A DNA stretch of 64,000 nt from Bradyrhizobium sp. CCBAU 051011. Lineage in GTDB: Bacteria; Pseudomonadota; Alphaproteobacteria; Rhizobiales; Xanthobacteraceae. The notes beneath the pieces are model-generated. The model was not told the DNA's origin. It did no database searches and saw nothing but the letters and a program-made list of their open reading frames with translations. Below are positions 51,801 through 60,120 of the stretch, in pieces (position 1 is the first letter of the stretch; each line of letters opens with the position of its first letter). The position numbers and the translations under genes were made by a program. The stretch is from contig NZ_CP022222.1 in assembly GCF_009930815.1 (NCBI RefSeq), forward strand, positions 6,800,501-6,864,500. Reading direction: 5' to 3'.

Positions 51801-51994
51801 CCGGCGCCGAATTGCGCTTTCCGCTCGGCATCTCCATCATCGGCGGTCTGCTGCTGAGCCAGTTGCTGACGCTCTATACGACGCCGGTGATCTATCTGGC
51901 GCTCGACCGGATCAATCGCAAAATCGAGAAGGCCGTGCCGGACCCAGGGCCGCCCGGACCCACGGTCGCCGGCGCCACCGAGGGGATGCAATAG
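48845..51994 (+). CDS. mdtB: RND efflux pump subunit, MdtB type
   Basis: 1049 residues, 12 membrane helices with two large periplasmic loops. It begins VSEPFIRRPIATSLLGIALM and carries the proton-relay aspartates in GTGFVVDDAIVMIEN. The companion lysine lies in the C-terminal half (GIVKKNAIMMIDFALEAER). It exports drugs or other amphiphiles out of the cell with MdtA, MdtC and the NodT channel. Two adjacent, different RND genes behind one adaptor is the MdtABC arrangement, where the pump is a heterotrimer. Confidence 0.95.
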   Translation: MSVSEPFIRRPIATSLLGIALMIGGALGYWALPVSALPQVDFPTVQVTTQLPGASPDVVASLITAPLERQLGQIPSLSSMQSTSSYGVSQISLQFDLNRDIDGATQDVQAAINAAAGILPKNLPYPPTYAKVNPADAPVLTLALTSETISLRAMSDIADTILGQRLSQISGVGRVAILGGLKPAVRVQADLARLAAYGISMEDLRNAIAGANVSGPKGSLDGAQQAYTIAANDQIAAAEAYKPIIIAYRNGSPVTIGDVAIIIDGLENDRTGGWYQGTPAVIIDIQRQPGANVIEVVRQIREEIPKVQRAIPAGVNLNIVSDRTVTIRASVRDVQFTLILSVVLVTLVVLLFLRSLRATLIAGVALPLSLITSFGIMYFCGFSLDNLSLMALTIGTGFVVDDAIVMIENIVRHMENGESVMEASLKGASEIGFTVISLTVSLIAVFIPLLFMSGLVGRMFREFALTLTIAVVTSAIVSLTLTPMMCSRLLKHVGEEMTVPGLAAVSRFIDRMVAFYHRTLLWVLQRQRATLMVTFATIIATLLMYVVAPKGFLPLQDTASITAVTEAGPDVSFAEMQSRQAAAAAAIQADPEVVGVVSVIGAGSVNPTTNVGRLVMTLRPRGEREDDISAVVDRLKQRTASIPGMTIYFQPVQDVQISTQSSRSQYQYTLTGTDAAEVSLWSQKLIAEMRRDPLFRDVSSEAQEGGLRAALNIDRQRAGQLGVSIQAVNDTLNDAFAQRQISTIYGQANQYRVVLEAMPMYQRDPSILSKLYLPGAASATVGAPNAQVPLSAVATLTRTTAPLAISHLAQFPAVSLSFNLAPGEALGDAVEAVKKIETRIGMPGSIVGVYAGDAAEFSKSLTGQPWLILAAIVTIYIVLGVLYESYIHPITILSTLPSAGVGAILALMLFGQDLSVIGLIGIILLMGIVKKNAIMMIDFALEAERHQGMSPSEAIVQACLLRFRPIMMTTLAALFGALPLAIESGTGAELRFPLGISIIGGLLLSQLLTLYTTPVIYLALDRINRKIEKAVPDPGPPGPTVAGATEGMQ

Positions 51995-54900
51995 ATGGCA
52001 TCGATCTCGGAGCCCTTTATCCGGCGGCCGGTGGGCACCACGCTGCTGGCGATCGGGCTCTTCCTGGTCGGCATCGTCGCCTACGTCTTCCTGCCGGTGT
52101 CATCGGTTCCGAACGTCGATTTCCCGATGATCCGGGTGTCCGCCACGCGGCCCGGGGCCGATCCTTCCGTCATGGCCTCGACCGTCGCCGCCCCGCTGGA
52201 ACGTCGGCTCGGCCAGATCGCGGGTCTCGATCAGATCACGTCGACCAGTTCGCTCGGCACCACCAGCATCCAGTTGCAATTCTCGATCGGCCGCGACATC
52301 GACCGCGCCGCGCGTGATGTGCAGGCCGCGATCAATGCCTCGCTGGCGGATCTGCCGAGCGACCTGCCGTCGCTGCCGCGATTCCGCAAATCCAATCCCG
52401 CAGCCGCCCCGGTGTTCGTGCTGGCGCTGACCTCGAAGACGCTGACGACGAGCGCGATGTATGACGTCGCCGACACCGTGATCGCGCAACGCATCTCGCA
52501 GGTGCCGGGTGTCGGCGAGGTCACGGTCTCTGGCGCCGATCAGCCGGCGGTGCGGATCGCGCTAAATCCTGTGGCGCTGTCGAATGCTGATATCGCCACC
52601 GACGACGTTCGTCAGGCGATCATCAACGCCAATCCGCTCGGACCGGTCGGGATCTTCAACGGCGGCCGCCAGAGTGAGACGATCTCGACCAACCGGCAGA
52701 TGCGCACCGCGATCGAATTCCGCGACATCATCATCAAGAGCGCGGGCGGCAATTTCGTTCGCCTTGCCGACGTCGCCGACGTCGAGGATTCCGTCCGCAA
52801 CAGCCGCTCGATCGCCTGGTTCAACAAACAGCCGGCCGTGCTGATCCAGATCACCAAGCAGGGCGATGCCAATGTGATCGACACCGTCGATCGGGTGAGG
52901 GCGCTCATTCCCGAACTGAAGCAGTGGCTGCCTGGCGGGGTGGAGATTTCCACGCTGGTCGACCGCACCGGCACCATCCGCGCCAGCGTGCTCGACATGC
53001 AGTTCACGCTGCTGGCGACGGCTTTTCTGGTGATGGTGGTGGTATTCGCGTTCCTGCGGCGGCTGACGCCGACAATCGCAGCCGGCGTCTCGGTGCCCTT
53101 GGCGCTGGCCGGCACCTGCGCCGGGATGTGGCTCGCCGGCTTCTCGATCGACAATCTGTCGCTGATGGCGCTGGCAATCTCCGTCGGCTTCGTGGTCGAC
53201 GATGCCATCGTCATGATCGAGAACATGTACCGCAACCTCGAACAGGGCATGGCGCCGTATCCGGCAGCGCTGGAAGGCGCGAAACAGATCGGCTTTACCG
53301 TGCTGTCGATCAGCCTGTCCCTGATCGCGGCGTTTACGCCGCTGATCTTCATGGACGGCATCGTCGGCCGGCTGCTGCGTGAGTTCTCGCTGACGCTAAC
53401 CTTTGCCATCGTGGTCTCGACCGTGGTCTCGCTCACGGTCACGCCGATGATCTGCGCGCATTACATCAAGGAAGCGACGTCAGACCGCGCGACCTGGTTC
53501 GACCGCCTGGTCGAGGGCACGCTGTCGCGCATCGTCGCCTTCTATGCCCGGACCCTGCGCGCGGTATTGAACTTCCCGTTTCTGACCTTGCTCGTGTTCT
53601 TTGCCACCATCGCGCTGACGGTGGTGCTCTACATCAAGACCCCGAAGGGCTATTTTCCGACCGACGACAGCGGGTTCGTCATCGGCTCCACGCGCGCTTC
53701 TGCGGATACCTCGTTCCAGGCGATGCTGGGCCTGCAGCAGCAACTGGCTGACATCGTGATGGCCGATCCGGCGGTCGCTGGCGTCGGCTCCTCGCTTGGC
53801 GGCAGCGCCGGGCCGGGCGGCGGCGGCTCCAACCGCGGCACCATGTTCATCAGCCTGAAGCCGCCGGAGGAGCGGGAAGGCGTGTCGACGGCGCAGGTGA
53901 TCGATCGCCTGCGGCGCAATCTTTACCGGGTGGCCGGCATCCGCCTGTTCATGTTCGCGGCGCAGGACATCCGCACTGGCGGCCGGCAGAGCGATTCCGA
54001 CTATCAATATACGCTGTCGAGCACCAACCTCGACCTCCTGCAGAAATGGGCTCCCATCGTCGCCAAGCGCATGGAGACGGTGGAGGGCATCACCGACATT
54101 TCCAGTGACCGCGATCCCGGCGGATTGCAATTGTCGCTGGTGATCGACCGCAAGGCCGCATCGAGCCTGGGTGTTCGCGTCCAGGACATCGACAATGCCC
54201 TCAACAATGCATTCGCGCAGCGGCAGATTTCGATCATCTATACCCAGCGCAACCAGTACATGGTGGTGTTGGAGATCGACCCGAAATTCCAGGCGGATCC
54301 GTCAAATCTGGAGCGCATTTTCGTGGCCGGCGCCAACGACGCCCAGGTGCCGCTATCGGCCGTGGTGCGCTACCAGCGCGGCCTGTCGGCGCTCGCTGTG
54401 TATCACTCGCAATCGTTCCCCTCGACCACGGTCTCATTCAATCTGCTGCCTGGCGTGCCGCTGGAGGTCGCGACCACAAACATCCAGCGTGCGGTCGATG
54501 AACTGCATATGCCGGAAGGCATTCGCGGCAGTTTTGACGGCAACGCCGGCGATTTCAACAAGACCAGCGGACGCCAGCCGTTGTTGATCCTCGGCGCGCT
54601 GGTGGCGATGTATATCGTGCTCGGCGTGCTCTATGAGAGCCTGGCCCATCCGATCACGATCATCTCGACCTTGCCGTCGGCGGGTTTGGGGGCGCTGCTG
54701 GCACTGCAGGTAACCAACACGCCGCTCACCGTGATCGCCTTCGTCGGCATCATCCTCTTGATCGGCATCGTCAAGAAGAACGGTATCATGATGGTCGATT
54801 TCGCGCTCGATGCCGAGCGCAACCGCGGCCTGTCCTCGGCGGACGCGATCTTCGAGGCCTGCCGCGCCCGCTTCCGCCCGATTCTGATGACGACGATGGC

Positions 54901-55099
54901 GGCGCTGTTTGCCGGCATTCCGCTGGTGATCGCCACCGGCCCCGGCACCGAGCTGCGCCGGCCGCTCGGCATCACCATCATCGGCGGCTTGTTCGTCTCC
55001 CAGATACTGACGCTGTATACGACGCCGGTGATCTACCTGCTGATCGACCGGCTGCGGCAGCGATCGCGGCCGGCCGCGGTGGCAGCCCCCGCCGAATAG
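51995..55099 (+). CDS. mdtC: RND efflux pump subunit, MdtC type
   Basis: 1034 residues starting the codon after the mdtB stop. Same architecture: SISEPFIRRPVGTTLLAIGLF, proton-relay segment SVGFVVDDAIVMIENMYRN, and GIVKKNGIMMVDFALDAER. It differs throughout from the upstream pump, so the pair is an ancient duplication and not a recent tandem copy. Its substrate range cannot be read from sequence. Confidence 0.95.
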   Translation: MASISEPFIRRPVGTTLLAIGLFLVGIVAYVFLPVSSVPNVDFPMIRVSATRPGADPSVMASTVAAPLERRLGQIAGLDQITSTSSLGTTSIQLQFSIGRDIDRAARDVQAAINASLADLPSDLPSLPRFRKSNPAAAPVFVLALTSKTLTTSAMYDVADTVIAQRISQVPGVGEVTVSGADQPAVRIALNPVALSNADIATDDVRQAIINANPLGPVGIFNGGRQSETISTNRQMRTAIEFRDIIIKSAGGNFVRLADVADVEDSVRNSRSIAWFNKQPAVLIQITKQGDANVIDTVDRVRALIPELKQWLPGGVEISTLVDRTGTIRASVLDMQFTLLATAFLVMVVVFAFLRRLTPTIAAGVSVPLALAGTCAGMWLAGFSIDNLSLMALAISVGFVVDDAIVMIENMYRNLEQGMAPYPAALEGAKQIGFTVLSISLSLIAAFTPLIFMDGIVGRLLREFSLTLTFAIVVSTVVSLTVTPMICAHYIKEATSDRATWFDRLVEGTLSRIVAFYARTLRAVLNFPFLTLLVFFATIALTVVLYIKTPKGYFPTDDSGFVIGSTRASADTSFQAMLGLQQQLADIVMADPAVAGVGSSLGGSAGPGGGGSNRGTMFISLKPPEEREGVSTAQVIDRLRRNLYRVAGIRLFMFAAQDIRTGGRQSDSDYQYTLSSTNLDLLQKWAPIVAKRMETVEGITDISSDRDPGGLQLSLVIDRKAASSLGVRVQDIDNALNNAFAQRQISIIYTQRNQYMVVLEIDPKFQADPSNLERIFVAGANDAQVPLSAVVRYQRGLSALAVYHSQSFPSTTVSFNLLPGVPLEVATTNIQRAVDELHMPEGIRGSFDGNAGDFNKTSGRQPLLILGALVAMYIVLGVLYESLAHPITIISTLPSAGLGALLALQVTNTPLTVIAFVGIILLIGIVKKNGIMMVDFALDAERNRGLSSADAIFEACRARFRPILMTTMAALFAGIPLVIATGPGTELRRPLGITIIGGLFVSQILTLYTTPVIYLLIDRLRQRSRPAAVAAPAE

Positions 55100-55135
55100 T
55101 TGAACACCCGGCCACGGACAGCGTATAGCGGGCGG

Positions 55136-55867
55136 ATGTCAGACCCATCCAATTCCCAGACCGCCGCCGTCGTGGAGGCCGTTCCGGACTGTCCGCGTTG
55201 CGGCAAGCCGCTGCCGCTCTGCATCTGCGACAGCGTGACCCCGATCCAAAGCAGGATCTCGCTGCTGATCCTGCAACATCCGCAGGAGCAGGACAGGACG
55301 CTCGGCACTGCGCGGCTGACGGCGCAGCATTTCGAGGATGCGGTGGTCAAAATCGGCCTGTCCTGGCCGAGCCTGTCCAAAGCGTTGGGACGGACGGTTC
55401 ACGATCCCTCGCGCTGGGCCGTGCTTTATCTCGGCTCGGCCAAGGTCGCTGACCTCGATACCGATGCCGAGATCGTCGCGATCAACCGCAAGGGCGAAAT
55501 CGAGCCGCACCAGCGCGCCATCCTCGGAGATATCGAGGGCGTCGTGCTGCTAGACGGAACCTGGAGCCAGGCCAAGGCGCTGTGGTGGCGCAATGCGTGG
55601 ATGCTGAAGTGCCAGCGCGTCATTCTTGGGCCGAAGCGCCCGTCGCGTTACGGCAAGCTGCGCAAGGAGCCGCGCCGTGACGGTCTTTCCACCATCGAAG
55701 CCGCAGGTCTGCTGCTGGCGAAGCTCGAGAAGCGGCCCGAGATCGCCGAGGCGCTCAACGCCAGCTTCGATCGGATGCTTGCGCGGTATCGCGAAGTGCA
55801 GGCGGAGATGCCGGAGGTCGCGCCGAAGCCGAAGAAGCGGGATTGGCGACGACGGAAACGGGGTTAA
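55136..55867 (+). CDS. tapT: DTW-domain tRNA-uridine aminocarboxypropyltransferase
   Basis: 243 residues. Zinc-type cysteines at the N-terminus (CPRCGKPLPLCIC, residues 19-31) and the DTW motif as LLDGTWSQAKALW (D140-W143), followed by PSRYGKLRKEP. DTW proteins (TapT/TuaA) transfer an aminocarboxypropyl group from SAM to uridine in tRNA, making acp3U. ATG 55136 is preferred to the in-frame TTG at 55100. It lies 36 nt after mdtC and may be read through from it, but the functional link is not obvious. Confidence 0.88.
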   Translation: MSDPSNSQTAAVVEAVPDCPRCGKPLPLCICDSVTPIQSRISLLILQHPQEQDRTLGTARLTAQHFEDAVVKIGLSWPSLSKALGRTVHDPSRWAVLYLGSAKVADLDTDAEIVAINRKGEIEPHQRAILGDIEGVVLLDGTWSQAKALWWRNAWMLKCQRVILGPKRPSRYGKLRKEPRRDGLSTIEAAGLLLAKLEKRPEIAEALNASFDRMLARYREVQAEMPEVAPKPKKRDWRRRKRG

Positions 55868-56093
55868 CGGCGGCGTTCGAAGGGATTGTTGGCGCAGGCC
55901 CGTGTCTTCGCGCGTCACGCGCTATGGCGTTGTTACACTCGCAGTGCTGAGTCTGCGACGAGCCTGGTTCCAATGTCGGGTTTAAGACATAGCTACCCCT
56001 TGTTTGCCCAGAAACGGCTGTGGACAATGGTGACACCGCTCTTGACGATGCTAAGTTCGTCACCCTCCGCGTAACAATTTGGAGCGATAGTCG

Positions 56094-56573
56094 ATGACTT
56101 TAAGCACAGAAATTCTCACGCGTTCTCCATTACTCGACGCTGATGAACTTGAAGGGGAAATCGGCAACATCATCCATAGAACCCGCCGAGGCCCGGTGAT
56201 CGGAGGAGCGTCTGACGGCTACGATCATCCGTTGCCGAAGGGCCCGATGCCCGACTACGTCGAGCACAGGGAAGGGGTTAATCAGGTCGGCAAACTATCG
56301 GCCGAAGCCGTGGTCCGCGAATACGACGCGGCAGTAAAAGAGATCGAAGCGCTCGGCGCTGAACTGTCCGAGGCCGCCAAGAAATGTGAGGCGATGGTCG
56401 CGGGCGTTCACGCCATGGTGACCGAGATCAGGGAGTTGGCGGCGAACTATCGCGAGGAAGGCAAGCGCTACTTCCTGCAGATCGAGGATTGCTCCTTGAT
56501 GACGTCCGAAGTCCGTACCGTCTGTGAAGCGCTCAAAAAGAAAATCGCGGCGGGCAGTAGTCTCGCGGCCTGA
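56094..56573 (+). CDS. Coiled-coil hypothetical protein (159 aa)
   Basis: The N-terminal ~65 residues are polar and proline-rich (RTRRGPVIGGASDGYDHPLPKGPMPDYVE in parts), probably disordered; residues 70-155 are helical and coiled-coil-like (AAVKEIEALGAELSEAAKKCEAM). I recall related proteins in Bradyrhizobium accessory DNA, sometimes near phage genes, but no defined function. No signal peptide. Its stop overlaps a 23-residue membrane peptide ORF. Confidence 0.75.
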   Translation: MTLSTEILTRSPLLDADELEGEIGNIIHRTRRGPVIGGASDGYDHPLPKGPMPDYVEHREGVNQVGKLSAEAVVREYDAAVKEIEALGAELSEAAKKCEAMVAGVHAMVTEIRELAANYREEGKRYFLQIEDCSLMTSEVRTVCEALKKKIAAGSSLAA

Positions 56574-56644
56574 TGTTCCGGCTTTGGCCGGTCCTGCTGG
56601 TGGTCGCGCCATTCGTCGTCGCGGCCATTAGCTGGATATTCTAA
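56573..56644 (+). CDS. Tiny membrane peptide (23 aa), coupled
   Basis: MFRLWPVLLVVAPFVVAAIS plus three residues: one membrane helix. The ATG overlaps the stop of the upstream coiled-coil gene (TGATG), which suggests translational coupling. Nothing else supports it. Confidence 0.4.
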   Translation: MFRLWPVLLVVAPFVVAAISWIF

Positions 56645-56966
56645 CGGCGTACCGGCTGTTCACGCCGATAAAACAAGCCGCCCACGGCGGCCTGAGGCTG
56701 CGCCCAACGCGCCATTGTGGCGATATGTCGCCAAACGCCGCGACCGGAAACCGGGAGCCATTTGCGGGCTTAACGATTATCTGGGGCCATATGCATCTGT
56801 AATCCAGCGGCTGGGCACGGCCGTCTTCAGCACCGATCTACAGGGCTTGAGATGACGAAGCGGTGGATAGCCGTCTTCGAAGTCCACGGATTCGCCCCGC
56901 AAATGCTGGATTGGAACGGACGGAACCGTCTCTGCTTTCGTTCTCCAGGGAAAGAATATTCACGCT
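56645..56966. other. Intergenic, no gene seen
   Basis: About 320 bases. No supportable ORF; presumably holds the promoter of the following membrane protein. Confidence 0.35.
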
Positions 56967-57833
56967 TTGCCGTCTAAGATCTCTTCGCATCTTCCTTTCG
57001 GTGGCACCGAACTCAGCCTCCGGAAGAAATTTCGCCTGTTCTTCACGGTCGGTGCCGTCGTGCTGGTGCTGGGTAGCGTCAAGGCGATGGTTCACTACTT
57101 CGAGTTCGAATTCCTCGATCTCAACGGCCTGGTGACGAGCGGCATCGGCGGCGCCATCTTCATCATCGGCTTCCTGCTGTCGAGCATTCTCAAGGACTAC
57201 AAGGAAGCCGAGCAAATTCCGACGGTGCTGCGCACCGCGATCGAAGCAATCGACGGCGATCTGGAATGCTTCGCGCCGACCAACGAGCGCTTCAATCTCA
57301 GGGAAGCGCGGCTGATCCTCCTCGGAGTGATCGAAAAGCTGCGTGACGGCCTCGGCCACGCCTACGACCACAAGAACATTTCCCCCGTGCTCGCCGAGCT
57401 TGGCAGGCTGACGCCTATCCTCGGAAGGCTGGAGGGCATGGGCATGGCCGCGAATTTCGTCGTTCGCCTCCGCGCCAACCAGGATGCGATCCGCCGCGCG
57501 CTGCTACGGATCTACACCATACAGCGCGTCGAGTTCGTGCCGTCGGTGCACGTCCTGGTGCAGACGCTGGTGTTGTCCATCATCATCCTGCTGCTTCTCC
57601 TGAAGACAGAAGGCGATCCGGCGGCCGCCCTGTTGTTTGGGTTCATCACCTATATGTTCGTCTACGTCCTGTACCTGATCCGGCTGCTCGAACAGCCCTT
57701 CGCCAAGGGGCGCGGCTCCGTCGACGACGTCAGCTTCTTCCTGCTGGACGAACTGGAGGAGCAATTGCGCCGCTCGCTCGATCACGACAGCGGACGGCGG
57801 CGGCTCCAGGCAATAGAGCGGGTCGGCAATTGA
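56967..57833 (+). CDS. Membrane protein of unknown function (288 aa)
   Basis: Two membrane helices near the N-terminus (about 24-44 and 58-78), a cytosolic helical domain of ~115 residues, then two more helices (about 197-243) and a polar tail. The layout (2 TM, soluble, 2 TM) resembles bestrophin-like or DUF4239 membrane proteins, but I do not claim that. The start is TTG 56967 because there is no ATG before the first helix; AGGGAAAG lies about 14 nt upstream, which is distant. It sits 36 nt before the next membrane protein on the same strand, so the two may form a unit. Confidence 0.75.
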   Translation: MPSKISSHLPFGGTELSLRKKFRLFFTVGAVVLVLGSVKAMVHYFEFEFLDLNGLVTSGIGGAIFIIGFLLSSILKDYKEAEQIPTVLRTAIEAIDGDLECFAPTNERFNLREARLILLGVIEKLRDGLGHAYDHKNISPVLAELGRLTPILGRLEGMGMAANFVVRLRANQDAIRRALLRIYTIQRVEFVPSVHVLVQTLVLSIIILLLLLKTEGDPAAALLFGFITYMFVYVLYLIRLLEQPFAKGRGSVDDVSFFLLDELEEQLRRSLDHDSGRRRLQAIERVGN

Positions 57834-57869
57834 AGGGTCTGAGAGTTGCTCCCTTCTTTCGCTCCCACT

Positions 57870-58583
57870 ATGACTAACGTTGATGCAAGCGGGAGCACCG
57901 GGATGGAATTGGCTGCGCAGTTGCGCCTGTCGAAGCAGGCCGGGATCGATCTTGTCTTCTTCTGCGCCGTTCCGTTCGTGCTGGCGATGCTGTCGGCCGT
58001 TCTCGGACCGTATGCGGTCATCATGGGAGCCGCCGGCGCGACCGCCTATGTTCTCTCGCTCGCCCTTGTTCCCTGGTGGCTGGCCGGCCTCGCCACCCAA
58101 TTGGTGAGCAAGCGCGTTCAGGGAAGACTGCCGCTTTGGCTGGTCGCGGCCATCGGCGCCATTATCTCCGGCCCGTTCGTGTCGCTGTATGTCTATTTCA
58201 TCAATTTGATCGCCGGCGACATCTGGCCCGCTCTGGACACCTTGCGGCCGGCGACCTTCGGCGCAGAACATCTCAAAGCGGCCGCCCTGTCGGAGGGACG
58301 CGCCATCGTTCTCTGGATTGCTTTCGTCGTCATTTTCCGGGAGACGCTGGGTTGGCAGCGGTTTGCTGCGCCAACCAGGGAAGCGAGCCGCGAGGAGCGC
58401 TTCCAACTGAGCGGCGCTGAATGGACCGCGGAAGACGATGCGCTGCTGCGATTGTTGATCGGCAGCGGCAAGCCGCCGAGGGCCATTGCGCTGGAAATGA
58501 AGCGCACCGTCGGAGGCATCCGCGCAAGGACTGCCAAGCTTGGGCTTAGGAACAATCGCCTCGGCGATACCTCCGCCGACTGA
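57870..58583 (+). CDS. Membrane protein with C-terminal Myb/SANT-like helix-turn-helix
   Basis: 237 residues. Four predicted membrane helices (about 25-47, 50-75, 88-115, 145-160), a basic linker (TREASREERF), then a C-terminal segment at 184-226 that reads as a three-helix Myb/SANT-type domain: EWTAEDDALLRLLIGSG, PPRAIALEMKRT, GGIRARTAKLGL. The same three-helix pattern occurs in cytosolic DNA-binding proteins. A membrane-anchored transcription regulator is the natural reading, analogous to membrane LytTR proteins. The HTH could also bind protein. No ribosome-binding site is strong; ATG 57870 is chosen for length. Confidence 0.75.
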   Translation: MTNVDASGSTGMELAAQLRLSKQAGIDLVFFCAVPFVLAMLSAVLGPYAVIMGAAGATAYVLSLALVPWWLAGLATQLVSKRVQGRLPLWLVAAIGAIISGPFVSLYVYFINLIAGDIWPALDTLRPATFGAEHLKAAALSEGRAIVLWIAFVVIFRETLGWQRFAAPTREASREERFQLSGAEWTAEDDALLRLLIGSGKPPRAIALEMKRTVGGIRARTAKLGLRNNRLGDTSAD

Positions 58584-58678
58584 GGTGCGTTGCGCTGCGC
58601 AAGCGAGGGCGGGCGGTTTACCTCAGCCCAAGGAGGGGCTCGGCGGCGCCGCTTGAGGCCCTTCTCTCGTTCAGGCAA

Positions 58679-58930
58679 TCAGCTCAGGTACCTGGCGACC
58701 TCGAATGTGAATGTCACTTGCAGGACAGGGCCACCCTCGTTTCTGACCTCGACCGCCATTCGACGGTTTTTGCTGCCATCGTATTTTGGGGAGCGCACTG
58801 AATCCCCGGCCATTTCTGCTAAGGTTTTCGCGGCCTCTTCCTGGACAGACGCGATGCTCGATAGCTCCATTCCTTCTTCATCAAATGATAGATCGTCTCC
58901 GTCTCGAAAGTCGAAGTAGTAGCGTGGCAT
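58679..58930 (-). CDS. DUF6894 family protein
   Basis: 83 residues beginning MPRYYFDFRDGDDLSFDEEG, the hallmark of this small rhizobial family, followed by AKTLAEMAGDSV and a beta-rich end (MAVEVRNEGGPVLQVTFTF). Cytosolic, function unknown. It often occurs in several copies per Bradyrhizobium genome. No operon partner. Confidence 0.88.
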   Translation of the reverse strand: MPRYYFDFRDGDDLSFDEEGMELSSIASVQEEAAKTLAEMAGDSVRSPKYDGSKNRRMAVEVRNEGGPVLQVTFTFEVARYLS

Positions 58931-59283
58931 TGGCCCTCATCCAGCTAAGTCAGCGTGAGAGCTACAGAAACCAGACTTCGTCTGTTCTCAATCAGACATT
59001 GGTTTATTCGGCTGACTAGATTGGGAACGCTGAGGCCTAACCGGCCGCTCGCCTTCAAGTGCGCAGGTGCCGATTAATTAGCCCACTCGCGCTCCTTCGC
59101 GAGCAGCCGGTAGCAGGCCACAGGTTTAGTTTAGGATGCCACTGAACCTGATCTTGTGGACGGTGCCACGCCAGACCGCCCGCGAGTTTAAAAATGCGAC
59201 GGATCAGAATTTCAGAACTTTGGGAGAGGCGTAGAGGCAGGTTGCCTAAGTGATTGATCGCCTGTATTGATCCGCCCCGATGG
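58931..59283. other. Intergenic upstream of tRNA-Cys, no gene seen
   Basis: About 350 bases. A minus-strand ORF crosses this stretch and runs antisense through the tRNA; it has no protein character and is rejected. No tRNA-Cys end duplication is seen nearby. Confidence 0.35.
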
Positions 59284-59357
59284 GGCCACGTGGCGGAGTG
59301 GTTACGCAACGGTCTGCAAAACCGTGTACACCAGTTCAATTCTGGTCGTGGCCTCCA
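59284..59357 (+). tRNA. tRNA-Cys (anticodon GCA), CCA encoded
   Basis: A complete 74-nt cloverleaf: acceptor GGCCACG/CGTGGCC, discriminator T, encoded CCA; anticodon stem ACGGT/ACCGT with loop CTGCAAA, anticodon GCA; T arm CCAG-TTCAATT-CTGG. It reads the UGC/UGU codons. Confidence 0.96.
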
Positions 59358-59418
59358 TCCATATAATCAATGACTTAGACCGATTATATGAGGCCGCCGC
59401 AAGGCCAGCCGTGCCGTT

Positions 59419-59598
59419 TCAGTAGGCGGCCTGCCAGCCCTCAGGGAACGGAACCAGCGGCCAGAGGGTCCGGTTGTCGTTGGCGGCGCGCGGCGACGGA
59501 TAAGAGCGCTGAGTCTGGACCACGAAATCATCCTCCGGTGCTGGCGCGATCGCCGTCTGAACGGCTTCCAGCAGCAAATTGTATTCAACTTCGCTCAT
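59419..59598 (-). CDS. Small hypothetical protein (59 aa)
   Basis: MSEVEYNLLLEAVQTAIAPAPED... with a helical N-terminus and the proline/aromatic end LWPLVPFPEGWQAAY. ATG 59598 fits a GGAG 6-9 nt upstream; the ORF extends further but without protein character. Similar short proteins with an ANDN...W.L.PFP.GW pattern are, as I recall, common in Bradyrhizobium. Function unknown. Confidence 0.65.
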   Translation of the reverse strand: MSEVEYNLLLEAVQTAIAPAPEDDFVVQTQRSYPSPRAANDNRTLWPLVPFPEGWQAAY

Positions 59599-59853
59599 CG
59601 CGCGCTCCGGGGTTCCAGAGGGCGACGGTCGCAAAACAAGTTTGTTTCCAGATTGAGCAGATCGCTCGAATTTTAACGATTCGGCGGCCGCGGCAAGGCT
59701 GGTTAATGAAATGTTGAGTTCCCCGCGCGAACCCTAGGCTTCTCGCACGCGAGGCGCGTGTGAGAAAAATCACATTTTGCAAAATTTAGTTCGCGTATCC
59801 GGCTGGATGACGCCCGCCTTGTCAGAGGCGGGTGCAATCCAGGAGGCGCGGTC

Positions 59854-60111
59854 ATGAAGGCAAGGTTTGCGCGAAGTGCAGCACTCTTTCGTCGTTCCCG
59901 CCGGGCTTCGACGCTCGGTTTCCTGCTGGTGTTGATGGCGAGCGGCTCAGTCCATGCCCAGCAGGGCACGCCGGAACAGCGCAGGGCCTGTGCGCCGGAC
60001 GTCTACCGGCTCTGCGCCGGCGAAATTCCCAATGCGCGGGCGATCACCGCCTGCCTGCGCCGGCAAAAGGCGAGCCTGAGTTCGGCCTGCGCGGCGGTGT
60101 TCGAGCGGTGA
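59854..60111 (+). CDS. Small exported cysteine-rich repeat protein
   Basis: 85 residues. A signal peptide (about 1-36, with a basic stretch RRSRRAS and ending SVHA) precedes one cysteine-rich repeat: ACAPDVYRLCAGEIPNARAITACLRRQKASLSSACAAVF, with four cysteines spaced as in the Cys-rich (GLG1-like) repeat. It is probably periplasmic with two disulphides. A CAGGAGG ribosome-binding site precedes the ATG. Function unknown. Confidence 0.82.
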   Translation: MKARFARSAALFRRSRRASTLGFLLVLMASGSVHAQQGTPEQRRACAPDVYRLCAGEIPNARAITACLRRQKASLSSACAAVFER

Positions 60112-60120
60112 GGGTGCGCC

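Noticed and set aside
48893..51991. A 1032-codon ORF antisense to mdtB
   Set aside because: It mirrors the GC-biased codons of the RND gene, is extremely rich in Arg, His, Asp and Gln, and matches no protein pattern.
59055..59339. A 94-codon ORF on the minus strand
   Set aside because: It runs antisense through tRNA-Cys and has no protein character.
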